46,242 nucleotides of DNA, taken from NCBI RefSeq assembly GCF_024124825.1, contig NZ_JAMXSS010000003.1, positions 1-46,242 on the forward strand, in the 5' to 3' direction. The first letter of the stretch is position 1. Each line of letters begins with the position of its first letter. The DNA comes from Arthrobacter sp. H16F315. Lineage in GTDB: Bacteria > Actinomycetota > Actinomycetes > Actinomycetales > Micrococcaceae. The position numbers and the translations under genes were made by a program. A model generated the notes under the pieces. It was not told the DNA's origin, did not search any database, and was given only the letters and a program-made list of their open reading frames with translations. Below, one piece after another: positions 1 to 7,015 of this stretch.

Positions 1-177
1 ATTTGAGGCGTTGGTTCTTGCTGCTGTCACGGCAGCAACTTCCTGCGCGAGTGAGAGGGTGGCGTAGGCCTGCGCCATGGTGGCTTTGATGGCGGCGGCC
101 GCCGTGGCGTCCTCGGGGAGTTCCTGGGCCGCTTCTGCGAGGAGGGCTGTGGCTTCGGCAAGGTAGGCGTTGTACAT
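1..177 (-). CDS. Partial small alanine-rich protein, cut by the window edge
   Basis: The visible 59 codons begin MYNAYLAEATALLAEAA and are rich in alanine and glutamate, with a heptad-like pattern that predicts helix. The ATG lies at 177-175 and is preceded by AAAGGAG eight bases upstream, a strong ribosome-binding site that decides the start. No stop occurs before the window begins, so the C-terminus is missing. It is the last visible gene of the leftward operon that starts near 1718. I do not recognise a family. Helical packing or coiled-coil interaction is the only structural inference. Confidence 0.6.
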   Translation of the reverse strand, partial: MYNAYLAEATALLAEAAQELPEDATAAAAIKATMAQAYATLSLAQEVAAVTAARTNASN

Positions 178-204
178 ATGGTTTCTCCTTTGTGTGATGG
201 GTTA

Positions 205-475
205 TCAGTCCGAAGTGAGTTGGTACAGTCCGGTGAATCCTTGGGGGCGTGGGTAGGGGCAGGGCCAGCCACCCGGCGCGGACTAGGGCGACTTCGGCCA
301 GCGTGTAGAACGGTTCTGTGATTCCGAGCTGGTGCATATAGGCGCAGCGGCCATCGGGCCTCATTTCGTGCTCGCGGTCGAGGCGGGCCTGAACGGCGGG
401 TTTCGCCCGTGCGTTCTCTGCTCCCCAGTTGGAATGGCATGCGGGGCAGTAGGCGACTTCATAGGGCTTCTGCAT
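205..475 (-). pseudogene. Small zinc-ribbon-like protein with apparent 4-bp duplication frameshift
   Basis: From ATG 475 the frame reads MQKPYEVAYCPACHSNWG, with a CPxCH pair and a later CAYMH, which suggests a small metal-binding protein. The frame then runs without a stop into the next gene. At 264-271 the minus strand reads TGGCTGGC. Removing one TGGC unit joins the N-terminal frame to a frame that continues WPCPYPRPQGF and ends at a TGA at 207-205, just before the ribosome-binding site of the next gene. I therefore read it as a gene of about 88 residues broken by a tandem 4-bp duplication. The ATG overlaps the end of the upstream gene and has a weak ribosome-binding site. Function is unknown. 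Confidence 0.45.
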
Positions 476-821
476 CGAGGATGGTGGGGAAGCTCTGCGT
501 GTCGAAGAGTGCGAGCTGTCCGGCCAATTCAGCCATGGTCTTGGTTCCTTTCGCGTTCCGGCTGTTAGAAGAGGGCTTCTTGGGTCCATGCCGGGGGTGC
601 TCCTGGTCCAGGTGTTGGATCAGTAACGCGGCGGCTTCCTCCGGGGTCGGTCCCCAAAACCTGGGGTTGTCTGTCCAGTGGCAGACCGTGCAATCCGCGT
701 GCCAGTGGGTCCGCCAGTTGGGGCAGCCCTCCAGCGGAAACGGGCCGGAACAGCACCACGATGTTGCGTCGATCCGCCCCCGCCCCCGGATCTTCTCGGC
801 CTGTTCCTTGGTCAGTGCCAT
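459..821 (-). CDS. Small cysteine/histidine-rich protein, possible zinc finger
   Basis: A 120-residue protein starting MALTKEQAEKIRGRGRID. The middle carries CC, then C-N-W, a DCTVCHW motif and a later HLDQEH, a C2/H2-like arrangement typical of small metal-binding plasmid proteins. The ATG overlaps the stop of the preceding redoxin gene (TGATG) and AGGGAA lies upstream, so translation is probably coupled. The last 25 residues (MAELAGQLALFD onward, ATG at 536) have their own AAAGGAACC site and may be a separate short gene, or the reading frame may join two once separate genes. Specific function is not recognisable. Confidence 0.5.
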   Translation of the reverse strand: MALTKEQAEKIRGRGRIDATSWCCSGPFPLEGCPNWRTHWHADCTVCHWTDNPRFWGPTPEEAAALLIQHLDQEHPRHGPKKPSSNSRNAKGTKTMAELAGQLALFDTQSFPTILDAEAL

Positions 822-1066
822 CAGGATTCCCTGCCGGCAAGAGTCAGAATTTTGTCGGGGCGGAACCCTGCCCATGTGTCGGCGTCGGTGATGACGACGG
901 GGGCGGCCATGTGGCCGGCCTTTTTGAAGGCTTCACGCTCGGCGTCGGTCATTTCGCGGCTTTGGTAGGTGATCCCCTGGCGGTCCATGGCCTTCTTGGT
1001 GGCGGTGCAGTTGCTGCACTCTCGGCCGGTGTTCGCATCGGTGATGGTGTAAATGGTGGTGGTCAT
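821..1066 (-). CDS. NrdH/mycoredoxin-like glutaredoxin
   Basis: An 81-residue thioredoxin-fold protein. The N-terminus MTTTIYTITD is a beta strand leading to the redox motif CSNC (family CxxC, about residues 15-18). A cis-proline loop AAPVVI and a GFRPDKI segment follow, as in NrdH redoxins and mycoredoxins. Such proteins pass electrons to ribonucleotide reductase or other cytosolic thiol enzymes, and plasmid and phage copies are common. The start at 1066 is chosen because AAGGAGCAGGGACC directly precedes it; a longer reading frame upstream lacks such a site. It overlaps the next gene by TGATG. Here it may support nucleotide supply or redox repair during plasmid establishment, which is inference. 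Confidence 0.75.
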   Translation of the reverse strand: MTTTIYTITDANTGRECSNCTATKKAMDRQGITYQSREMTDAEREAFKKAGHMAAPVVITDADTWAGFRPDKILTLAGRES

Positions 1067-1093
1067 GGTCCCTGCTCCTTCTGGGGATCGGTG

Positions 1094-1114
1094 GTGGCCG
1101 GGGATCCCGGCCAC
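1094..1114 (-). terminator. Intergenic hairpin, attenuator or processing site
   Basis: GTGGCCGGG and CCCGGCCAC form a perfect 9-bp stem with a 3-base loop between the DUF3846-like gene and the redoxin gene. There is no T-run, so it may act as an attenuator or an RNA-stability element within the operon rather than as a full terminator. Confidence 0.45.
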
Positions 1115-1123
1115 CTTGGGCGG

Positions 1124-1474
1124 TTAGACGAGTTCGACCGCTGCTAGGCGGGTGTCGAACAACTTCTCTGCGAGGCGGATCAGATGGGAGGGAGCATCGG
1201 TGTCCCAGCCGTGTTCTGCGCGTCCTAGGTAGATCGCGTTTCCTGTGACTTCTGGCAGATAGAGGCCTGTTTCCCGGAGCAGTTGTGTGGCGCGAACGTT
1301 GGGGCGGAGGTTCCTGCTGTCGGCCCTGAGGTAGACCTGCCAGTCGCCGCTGACAATGCAGTCGAGTGGGCCGTAAAGGGCTTCAAGGGTGCCGTGGCGC
1401 ACGTCCTGGGGCTTGGCTGTGACTTCTTCGCTGAGCTTGGCGGGAATGACAAGGGCAATGCATTTGCGGATCAT
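1124..1474 (-). CDS. DUF3846-like protein
   Basis: A 116-residue protein beginning MIRKCIALVIPA. The pattern of an IxALVIPA strand, a central segment LRADSRNLRPNVRATQLL, and a late GNAIYLGRAE segment matches my memory of DUF3846 proteins, whose hallmark is an N-x-R/N-P-x-A-T core. These occur next to ArdC-type anti-restriction genes in actinobacterial plasmids and phages and have no established activity. The ATG at 1474 has AAGGAG eight bases upstream; a GTG at 1489 would extend it by five residues but overlaps that site. It lies second in the leftward operon from the promoter at 1718-1747. Confidence 0.6.
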   Translation of the reverse strand: MIRKCIALVIPAKLSEEVTAKPQDVRHGTLEALYGPLDCIVSGDWQVYLRADSRNLRPNVRATQLLRETGLYLPEVTGNAIYLGRAEHGWDTDAPSHLIRLAEKLFDTRLAAVELV

Positions 1475-1485
1475 GACGTGCTCCT

Positions 1486-1683
1486 TCACTCGTGGCGGAT
1501 GGCGTTGGGCACGTAGGCCCGGAGGGTTTCTTTCTCGATCCAGAAGTGCTGGCGGCCGGTTCCTCCTGCGGCGACGTAATCACCGCTGAGAATGTTGTTG
1601 GTGGGTTCGATGGTCTGAAACCACTTGTCCTCGTGGTCGAAAATGACGGTGTTGCCGCTTTCGTAGGTGGTTTCGGTGAGCAT
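1486..1683 (-). CDS. Short hypothetical protein, first gene of a leftward operon
   Basis: A 65-residue protein beginning MLTETTYESGNTVIFDHEDKWF. It is acidic and aromatic-rich with alternating hydrophobic residues, suggesting a small beta-rich domain. The ATG at 1683 is preceded by AAAGGAACTGAA. A longer frame back to 1848 is rejected because it would run through the promoter and repeat. The stop is followed within a few bases by the ribosome-binding site of the DUF3846-like gene, so the two are co-translated. No family recognised. Confidence 0.55.
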   Translation of the reverse strand: MLTETTYESGNTVIFDHEDKWFQTIEPTNNILSGDYVAAGGTGRQHFWIEKETLRAYVPNAIRHE

Positions 1684-1717
1684 TTCAGTTCCTTTCGGTG
1701 GGCTTCTTGATATTTCT

Positions 1718-1747
1718 ATTCTAGTCCCCCTAGGAACATATCCGCAA
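1718..1747 (-). promoter_or_regulatory. Promoter inside repeat copy 1
   Basis: On the minus strand TTGCGG (1747-1742), an 18-base spacer and TAGAAT (1723-1718) make a credible sigma-70-type promoter for the operon starting at 1683. The spacer contains CCTAGGGGG, and CCTAGTGGGG lies just upstream of the -35 box. These two similar boxes bracket the promoter like repressor sites. The same arrangement occurs at 3725-3754. Confidence 0.65.
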
Positions 1748-2072
1748 CCCCCACTAGGAGACTTTTGGAAGTTTTCTGTTTTTCTTGATTGGCAGATTTC
1801 TGGTTTTCTGGCTTTGCAGAAAAGGGGACTTGCCATTACTTGGGTCACGCGGCCCGGCGTTACTGGGTGGTGATGGTCGCCGTAGCCAGCTGTGGTAATC
1901 CCCGCCCGTAACCACGACGGAAGCCCCTATGTGCCTTAGAAGCTGCTCATGGCGTTATGGTTCCTGTGCCGTGGCCAGCCCGGCCCCGCGCGGTAGATGT
2001 GTGTCGTCCCGGCTGAAGGAAACCCGGCCAGGGCGGCAGGGGAGACGGCCGCCCCAAAGTCTTAGACCATGG
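1718..2072. repeat. Long intergenic repeat, copy 1
   Basis: About 355 bp closely similar in the same orientation to 3725-4077: shared blocks include the promoter, GGGACTTGCCATTACTTGG, GCCGTAGCCAGCTGTGGTAA and GGCGGCAGGGGAGACGGCCG. The part 1931-2072 is also present as a perfect inverted copy at 24961-25102. It contains no convincing gene; a reading frame through it on the minus strand is not supported. It also carries GGCAGATTTCTGG, similar to the repeats near parA. It looks like a regulatory or replication-control unit. Confidence 0.85.
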
Positions 2073-2127
2073 GGAACATGTCCGGGTGTCAGCGATACTT
2101 GCTAGATCAATCTCAAGAAGGAGACGC

Positions 2128-2409
2128 ATGGGGAAAGCAAGCCGTCTAAAGGCTGAACGTCAGCAGGTGAAAGTGATCCGCGAGCCGATCACAGAGACTC
2201 ATGAGCCTCCGCAGCCGCAGAACTGGCCAGGTGGCCATGTGGGCGTTGCTCTTACCGGAGATGACCAGGAGGAGTGCATCGAGGTCACTATCCATGGTGT
2301 GCGGCACTACCTTCACTCGACCACCGCGGAGGAGCTGAGCAAAATGCTTAGGTCCCGCATTGATGAGTGGAACGAAACCGCCTTGGCCGGGGGAGCCCCA
2401 GGAGTCTAG
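2128..2409 (+). CDS. Small hypothetical protein
   Basis: A 93-residue protein starting MGKASRLKAERQQ. The N-terminus is basic and helical. The C-terminal half contains a beta-rich stretch with CIEVTIHGVRHYLHS and an amphipathic helix TAEELSKMLRSRIDEW. AAGAAGGAGACGC precedes the ATG, a strong ribosome-binding site, so the upstream extension to 2086 is not needed. It is the only rightward gene in the first 6.5 kb and lies between repeat copy 1 and a convergent hairpin. A DNA- or nucleoprotein-associated role would fit the basic N-terminus, but no family is recognised. Confidence 0.6.
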   Translation: MGKASRLKAERQQVKVIREPITETHEPPQPQNWPGGHVGVALTGDDQEECIEVTIHGVRHYLHSTTAEELSKMLRSRIDEWNETALAGGAPGV

Positions 2410-2475
2410 GGACGGCTGCGGCAGGCGGGGGCCTCGGGAGTCTGCCGTGAACCGCCGGCCGAGCTTGCGAGGCCG

Positions 2476-2497
2476 GCGGCGGCCATTTGGCCGCCGC
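2476..2497. terminator. Convergent hairpin terminator
   Basis: GCGGCGGCC and GGCCGCCGC form a 9-bp perfect stem with an ATTT loop, exactly between the convergent genes ending at 2409 (+) and 2506 (-). It could end both transcripts; the tail is only weakly T-rich. Confidence 0.6.
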
Positions 2498-2505
2498 TTC
2501 CTGGT

Positions 2506-2754
2506 CTATTCGGTCTCTGCTGCCTCGCGGGCTGCCTTGACGGCTTCGTGTAGTTTCCGGCTGAACTTGGGGTCGGGTGTCCGTGCGCATTTTTGGCATT
2601 TCTCCCAGCGGTAGCCTTTACCGCCTGCGCCTTCGTAGGCCATGGTGAGCTTTTCGCGGCACTTCACGCAGTGGGTTGGGGCCTCCCCGTTGGTGTAGAT
2701 CAGTGGATCCGGCGCGATGGCGAAGAGTTCGCCCTGGCCTTCGAGCTGCATCAT
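2506..2754 (-). CDS. Small zinc-ribbon protein downstream of the ArdC-like gene
   Basis: An 82-residue protein starting MMQLEGQGELFAIAPDP. Two CxxC pairs, CVKC and CQKC, about 23 residues apart make a four-cysteine zinc ribbon; the tail is a basic and alanine-rich helix. AAAGGAGCAACC lies before the tandem ATG codons at 2754 and 2751; the first is taken. It follows the ArdC-like gene by about 50 bases with a hairpin between, so it is probably the last gene of that operon. The ELFAIAPDP segment resembles the GQLALFD segment of the gene at 459-821, hinting that the two operons carry related small proteins. Confidence 0.6.
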   Translation of the reverse strand: MMQLEGQGELFAIAPDPLIYTNGEAPTHCVKCREKLTMAYEGAGGKGYRWEKCQKCARTPDPKFSRKLHEAVKAAREAAETE

Positions 2755-2772
2755 GGTTGCTCCTTTCAGTAA

Positions 2773-2794
2773 GGGCGGCCCGGACGGACCGCCC
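2773..2794 (-). terminator. Intra-operon hairpin after the ArdC-like gene
   Basis: GGGCGG and CCGCCC enclose an inner CCG/CGG pairing, giving a GC-rich hairpin right after the ArdC-like stop codon. There is no T-run. It probably attenuates transcription into the small zinc-ribbon gene. Confidence 0.4.
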
Positions 2795-2803
2795 CGGGTC
2801 GCT

Positions 2804-3685
2804 CTAGGCGGCTTCGTCGGTGGGGTCCTCGTCGAGCGCTTCCGCGATCTCGTGCACGGCGCGGAGGACGTTCGCGGCGGTGGCCTTGACGGTCTCAATG
2901 TCTGCTTTGGCCCATCCGGCAACGTATCCGACGCTGTAGGCGCTCGTGTCGAGTCCGAGCATTCCGGCCATCACGTAGGCCACGCTCTCGGCCTCGGTTT
3001 CCTTGACGCCACGGTGGGCCACGTAGTCCTTGTGGTCCTCGTCGGCGTGCAAGATCACGTGTGCGGCCTCGTGGATAGCGGTCTTGGCTGCCTGAGCGGG
3101 GGAGAGGCCCGAATCGATCACAACGCGGTGCGTGCCGTCCGTGGTGGTGTAGCCGTTAACCTCGCCGGGGATGGCCTCATGGGTGACGGTCCAGCCGCGG
3201 ACGCTGAGAAATGCGGTGACCTTGGCGACGATGCCCAGATCATCGGAGCCAGTAAGGCGTCGGGCGGGGCTGCTGTAGTCCTCGGCACCTTCCATGAGGT
3301 CAGTCTGTGAGATGTCGAAAACCGAGAGGATGGGGAAGCGCACGACGGTTTTTTCTTCGTCCTCGCCGGTTGCTTCGTTGGTCTCGGTGACCTTCTTGGT
3401 GCTGTAGCCGAAAATCTTGATGGCCTTCTCACCCTTGCGGACCTGTCGGCCGAGCTCCTGCCATTTGCGGAATCCGGCAACGCGGCTGGCCACGTTGCAC
3501 TGGGAAAGGATCAAAATGACGTTGTTGAGGCTGTAGGCGTGGAATGCCTGGGCGAAAGCCAAGAACTTCATCCACTCATCCGAGCTGGTGAAGCTTTCGA
3601 TTTTGGCGGTGAGCTGAGCTTGCAGCGCTTCGGCCTGAGCCTTGCGCTCTTCGGCGGTCTTGCGGGTCTTGGTGGCAGTGGCCAT
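2804..3685 (-). CDS. ArdC-like anti-restriction protein with zinc metallopeptidase domain
   Basis: A 293-residue cytosolic protein. Residues about 25-95 match the N-terminal single-stranded-DNA-binding domain of ArdC (W-x-K-F-L, FHAYSLNNVILIL, GFRKWQELGRQVRKGEKA). Residues 190-240 form a zincin-like domain with the zinc-binding motif HEAAH at 205-209 and a following glutamate-rich helix KETEAESVAYV that supplies the third ligand. ArdC proteins protect incoming plasmid single strands and block type I restriction in recipients. GGAAGGAACAGG precedes the ATG. It is the first gene behind the promoter at 3725-3754. Family assignment is firm; anti-restriction activity is inferred from the family. 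Confidence 0.85.
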   Translation of the reverse strand: MATATKTRKTAEERKAQAEALQAQLTAKIESFTSSDEWMKFLAFAQAFHAYSLNNVILILSQCNVASRVAGFRKWQELGRQVRKGEKAIKIFGYSTKKVTETNEATGEDEEKTVVRFPILSVFDISQTDLMEGAEDYSSPARRLTGSDDLGIVAKVTAFLSVRGWTVTHEAIPGEVNGYTTTDGTHRVVIDSGLSPAQAAKTAIHEAAHVILHADEDHKDYVAHRGVKETEAESVAYVMAGMLGLDTSAYSVGYVAGWAKADIETVKATAANVLRAVHEIAEALDEDPTDEAA

Positions 3686-3724
3686 GATTCCTGTTCCTTC
3701 CGGATGGGCTGTTTTCTTATCTCT

Positions 3725-3754
3725 ACTCTAGCCCCCCTAGGAACATTTTCGCAA
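3725..3754 (-). promoter_or_regulatory. Promoter inside repeat copy 2, driving the ArdC-like operon
   Basis: On the minus strand TTGCGA (3754-3749), an 18-base spacer and TAGAGT (3730-3725). The CCTAGTGGGG and CCTAGGGGGG boxes flank the -35 element as in copy 1. Promoter spacing is identical to the 1718-1747 copy, which supports co-regulation of the two operons by one repressor or by single-strand folding. Confidence 0.65.
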
Positions 3755-4077
3755 GCCCCACTAGGAGATTCTTGGAGGTTTTTCCATTTTTCCTGATTGG
3801 TAGATTTCTCCTTTTCTGCCTTTGTAGAAAACGGGACTTGCCATTACTTGGATCACGCGGCCCGGCGCTACTGGGTGGCGATTGTCGCCGTAGCCAGCTG
3901 TGGTAATCCCCGCCCGTAACCACGACGCAAGCCCCCATGTGCCTTGAAACCCGGCCACGACGCATGGTTCCTGTGCCTGCGCCCGCCCGGCCCCGCGCAG
4001 TAGATGTGTGTCGTCCCGGCTGAAAAGAACCCGGCCAGGGCGGCAGGGGAGACGGCCGCTCACGGCTTGGACCATGG
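3725..4077. repeat. Long intergenic repeat, copy 2
   Basis: A diverged direct copy of 1718-2072. The order of blocks is kept from the promoter through the GCCGTAGCCAGCTGTGG block to the GAGACGGCCGC block near 4050, with scattered substitutions and a few indels around 3940-3970. It separates the ArdC-like operon from the candidate rep gene, so it could also hold rep termination or control sites. It has GGTAGATTTCTCC, related to the partition-region repeats. No gene is supported here. Confidence 0.85.
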
Positions 4078-4156
4078 GAAACTCCTCCGTTGCGCTGTCC
4101 CCACTGTGGGCCGGTGGAGACCAGCGGATGAATCTCAGAGCGGTCCACACTGGGTG

Positions 4157-5506
4157 TCAGCGTGTGGTGCCGCGTGCGGCCGCTTCTTGGACTCCTCGTT
4201 GGTAGTCGTCCGCGAACCTGGTTCGCCAGGACTGGCGCGAGGGTGCCGGACGATGTTCGACCGCTTCCTTCTGGATCCGCTGGAATGCGGCCTCAGCCTG
4301 GGCTTTGGCGGCGCGGGAGCGTTGGATTGCTCGTTGGCTGCGGCTGTAGACGGGCTGGCCGTTAACGCGCCAATGGTTGAGCCTGCCTTGAAGGAGTGCG
4401 GGCAGGTTGAGAGCACCGTCAAAACCGTCATGCCGGTGCTCGGTGCCATCCGGTTTAGTGTCGAGGGCGTGCAGGATATCGCTGGGGGTGTAGTCGGCGC
4501 GGAAGAACGGTGCCAGGATCCGCGCGAGATGGCGTGAGCGGAGCTTACGCAGCGGCGGTGAGTGCCATTGAACGGTGCGGGCCGCTTGCAACTCATTGAA
4601 GGATCGGGTTGCCTCATCCTGGGCGTTTGTCGTCCGGTCAAGTGGCCATTGCAGGTCTGTACGAGCGGTCGTCATCTCGGCCACCCACTTGGTTGTCGCC
4701 TGAAAATAGGCTTTCAGGGTGGGCGAAGCCCACGCCTTTATGCCCTTGGGGGCGGTTTTTCCCTTGGAGGGGTTAGGGTTGCCATTTATGTCCACAGCCA
4801 ACCCGAACATCGTCAGGATCGGGTCCAGCTTGCACTTGAAATCCATGCGCTGGACCTCCTCTTCACCGAATCTGGCCAGCTCCTCTTCGGTGGCAGGACG
4901 GCAAAGAACGTAGACGGCTCGGTCCGCCATTCGTTCTTCCCGTTCGCCGTCCTTATGCAGGTTGGATGCGCCCATGCAGTTCTTGGGTGTGTAGATCGCT
5001 GAGCGGCCGCCAGCGACGACAGCGAGGAAACCGTAACGGATCAGCCAGCGCTTGATGCGCCCCAGGGTGCCTTGGCCAATGCCGGCCATGGCCAACAGAT
5101 AGGCATTGCCGGGAGTCACGGTGTGGCTGTTGAAGTCAAAGCCTTGAAGAAGAAGCTCAGCCACGGAGAGGAGGTTTCGGCGGAAGTCAGTTCTGCGCCA
5201 GGCGAGTTTGGGGTGATGGCGGATGGCTTCGAGCCAATCGAAGTCGGTGGTCAGCGCGCAGCTGCCCTCGGGAACGGCGCGCAGGACGTTCTCCTCGTCC
5301 CGTTCCACGAGCCGGTTCAGGCGACGGGGAGCCTCCGTGCGTTTCGAGTGCTCGCCCAGCTGGGCCGGATCACGCTGCTTCCACACGCCGGGCAACCCCT
5401 GTACGGCAACGTAGCCGGGGATACTCGGGGTGCACGTACTTGTGGTGTTGCAGGGGGCAACTCGTATGCGGGCATGCGTTGACGCCGGTTCAAGGTCCGG
5501 TACCAT
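4157..5506 (-). CDS. Candidate plasmid replication initiator, winged-helix protein
   Basis: A 449-residue basic protein. Residues 131-178 (NAYLLAMAGIGQGTLGRIKR, then a strand-turn-strand ending SAIYTPK) look like a winged helix: recognition helix followed by a wing. Residues 250-300 are basic and aromatic. The C-terminus (about 385-449) is a long charged helix rich in Q, R and A. This plan is common in theta-type Rep proteins of actinobacterial plasmids, and no other gene here is a better candidate. The ATG at 5506 has AAAGGAT about 11 bases upstream. It sits alone between repeat copy 2 and a hairpin. Identification as Rep is inference from architecture and context; a general DNA-binding role is more certain. 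Confidence 0.5.
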   Translation of the reverse strand: MVPDLEPASTHARIRVAPCNTTSTCTPSIPGYVAVQGLPGVWKQRDPAQLGEHSKRTEAPRRLNRLVERDEENVLRAVPEGSCALTTDFDWLEAIRHHPKLAWRRTDFRRNLLSVAELLLQGFDFNSHTVTPGNAYLLAMAGIGQGTLGRIKRWLIRYGFLAVVAGGRSAIYTPKNCMGASNLHKDGEREERMADRAVYVLCRPATEEELARFGEEEVQRMDFKCKLDPILTMFGLAVDINGNPNPSKGKTAPKGIKAWASPTLKAYFQATTKWVAEMTTARTDLQWPLDRTTNAQDEATRSFNELQAARTVQWHSPPLRKLRSRHLARILAPFFRADYTPSDILHALDTKPDGTEHRHDGFDGALNLPALLQGRLNHWRVNGQPVYSRSQRAIQRSRAAKAQAEAAFQRIQKEAVEHRPAPSRQSWRTRFADDYQRGVQEAAARGTTR

Positions 5507-5624
5507 AAGGGGGACAAGATCCTTTCAGGTTTGAAGGGAACACAAAGGGACCGTCCCTCGCGGGAAGGTTCTGTTTATCCATCGCCGGCCCGTCGCCAAA
5601 CAAAGACGGTGATGGAAGGATTCG

Positions 5625-5654
5625 GAAGGCCCGCTCGCGCGGGCCTTCTTCTTT
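5625..5654. terminator. Strong hairpin upstream of the rep gene
   Basis: GAAGGCCCGC and GCGGGCCTTC form a perfect 10-bp stem with a TCGC loop, followed on the plus strand by TTCTTT. It lies right at the stop of the leftward gene 5653-5886 and upstream of rep, so it may insulate rep from upstream transcription. The rest of 5507-5624 has no gene; it holds imperfect inverted repeats (CCATCGCC with GGTGATGG) that could belong to a rep leader or control RNA. Confidence 0.65.
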
Positions 5655-5886
5655 AAGCGGCCTGGATAGGCAGCTCCTCAGCTTGGGGTTTCGGCTTGGG
5701 GAACACTGGCAGGCCGCCGTTCTCCTCAAGATGCCGGATGAGAGTGTCCAGGTAGAAGCTCAGGGAAAGGCCTGAGGCATCGGCTGCGTCGCTGACGGCG
5801 GTCCGTCGTTCGGGTATCACCTTGCCCTGTAAGAGCACGGTTAGTGCACCGTCACGGCGGCGGGCTCGACCGGGTTGTGTACTCAT
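5653..5886 (-). CDS. Small ribbon-helix-helix-like protein
   Basis: A 77-residue protein starting MSTQPGRARRRDGALTVLL. A basic N-terminal arm is followed by a strand (ALTVLLQGKV) and two helices (ERRTAVSDAADASGLSLSFY, LDTLIRHLEENGG), the order of a CopG/Arc-type fold. Such proteins often repress plasmid rep or transfer genes, and this gene lies directly upstream of rep. The start at 5886 is preferred over the frame opening at 5979 because homology-like content begins here, although its ribosome-binding site (AGGTTAA) is weak. DNA binding is inferred. Confidence 0.5.
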   Translation of the reverse strand: MSTQPGRARRRDGALTVLLQGKVIPERRTAVSDAADASGLSLSFYLDTLIRHLEENGGLPVFPKPKPQAEELPIQAA

Positions 5887-5947
5887 AAGGATTAACCTGC
5901 CACGCAAGTTATGCATATGTACGGATTTAGGTCCGCGCGTGTCGCAC

Positions 5948-6334
5948 TTAATCAGCTGGATCGGCTTTCGATCGATCACTACGCGTCCAAAGGGTTGAGC
6001 CCTTTACGTAAAGGGCGATGCCTGCCAGCGCATCATCGAAGGCAGATTCCTTGAGTTGATAGACCACTCGCTGCCCTTGACGGTTCTCGGAAGCATCGGA
6101 TGTGACGGCACCGCGGTCCTCCAGCTGCCGCAGATGCCATGCCACAGTCTTGTAGCCTGCCCCGATAGCTCGTCCTATGTCGCCCGAGGTCCCTCCCTCG
6201 GGATTCTGGGCAAGGTACCGCAGAATTTCGATCCTCAACGGGTTGATCCCCAGGACGTCGATCACGTCAGCCGCCCAGGGGGGCGTGGGGGTGGATGGCT
6301 GGACATAGCGGGGCATCCCTTCATTCTGTCGCAC
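5948..6334 (-). CDS. ArsR-like winged-helix transcriptional regulator
   Basis: A 128-residue protein. Residues 30-95 form a winged helix: LRIEILRYLAQNPEGGTSGD (helices 1-2), then KTVAWHLRQLEDRGAV (recognition helix) and a wing with the RQGQRVVYQL strand. This is the ArsR/HTH_20 pattern. The acidic and basic tail shows no metal-binding cysteines, so metal sensing is not supported. The GTG at 6334 is taken; an ATG at 6316 is possible, with GAAGGG directly against it. It is divergent from the conjugation operon that begins at 6578 and is the obvious candidate to control it. The inverted repeat at 6357-6377 lies in its promoter region. Confidence 0.7.
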   Translation of the reverse strand: MRQNEGMPRYVQPSTPTPPWAADVIDVLGINPLRIEILRYLAQNPEGGTSGDIGRAIGAGYKTVAWHLRQLEDRGAVTSDASENRQGQRVVYQLKESAFDDALAGIALYVKGSTLWTRSDRSKADPAD

Positions 6335-6356
6335 TCGGCATTCTTAGCTTTCCACT

Positions 6357-6377
6357 GACTAACTTAATACGATAGTC
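6357..6377. promoter_or_regulatory. Candidate operator between divergent regulator and transfer operon
   Basis: GACTA and TAGTC are separated by 11 bases (AT-rich ACTTAATACGA), a dyad one helical turn apart and about 25 bases upstream of the winged-helix gene. It could be its autoregulatory site. The remaining stretch to 6577 holds no gene I can support; it must contain the promoter of the transfer operon, but no clear -35/-10 pair is visible. Confidence 0.35.
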
Positions 6378-6577
6378 TGCTGCAAGAGGGAAAATAAATC
6401 GGATAGTAGGAACGCGCGCATGGTTGCTGCTGAGGCCTACGTCTCAATAGGTCGGTATGACAAGCGTTTTCGATGAATTGCAGGGACAATAGCGCCGTTC
6501 CATCGAATGGATAATCCGCCATCTTGTCGGAGGCTGCTGGTTAGGTATTGAACGATGTTCCAGGGGGAGGACAGGGT

Positions 6578-7015
6578 TTGAAGAATTTGGTGCCGTTCGG
6601 CACGCCGTGGCCGATGAATGCAACCCTGAGGGAGCGCGCCGCCTGTGAGCGTGAGGCTTTCCGCTCATGGGTTGAGGGCCTGGCTATCCCGTCCAGCCAG
6701 CGAAGGGTGCTCATTGAACTTCTGGGGCTGATGGATGAGCGGGAGTTCGTAGAAGGCCGCGCAGCTTGCGTGACGTACGAGGCGGAATTGGCCCGCCGCA
6801 CCGGTTTAGGGGAATCCCTGGGCTCTGTAATCGATGATTTGGCGGCTGCTGGTCTGCTGACTTCCCACCGTGCCGCTGACGTGTTCCAGGATGGCCGGTC
6901 GGGCTTGGTGTTGCGTGTGCGGCGTCCAGATGTGGTCCTCACCGTAGAAGCGGCTGGCACGTTGTGGCTGGCCGATTCCTGGACGCGGAAGCACCGGCGT
7001 GGAGTGAGCCTGTGA
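6578..7015 (+). CDS. Hypothetical protein at the head of the conjugation operon
   Basis: A 145-residue protein. A TTG start at 6578 is chosen because GGGGGAGGACAGGG precedes it at correct spacing; the frame opens at 6548. Residues 45-110 are helical with a pattern (YEAELARRTGLGESLGSVID, DLAAAGLLTSHRA) like a helix-turn-helix with a following wing, so a regulatory or DNA-binding role is plausible. The stop overlaps the next gene's GTG (GTGA), placing it firmly in the operon. I do not recognise a named family. Confidence 0.6.
   Translation: MKNLVPFGTPWPMNATLRERAACEREAFRSWVEGLAIPSSQRRVLIELLGLMDEREFVEGRAACVTYEAELARRTGLGESLGSVIDDLAAAGLLTSHRAADVFQDGRSGLVLRVRRPDVVLTVEAAGTLWLADSWTRKHRRGVSL

Noticed and set aside
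1486..1848. Longer start for the 65-residue protein
   Set aside because: The extension would translate the promoter and repeat, and a good ribosome-binding site lies at the internal ATG.
5551..5624. Iteron-type replication origin upstream of rep
   Set aside because: Only imperfect single dyads are visible; there are no tandem repeats of 18-22 bases.
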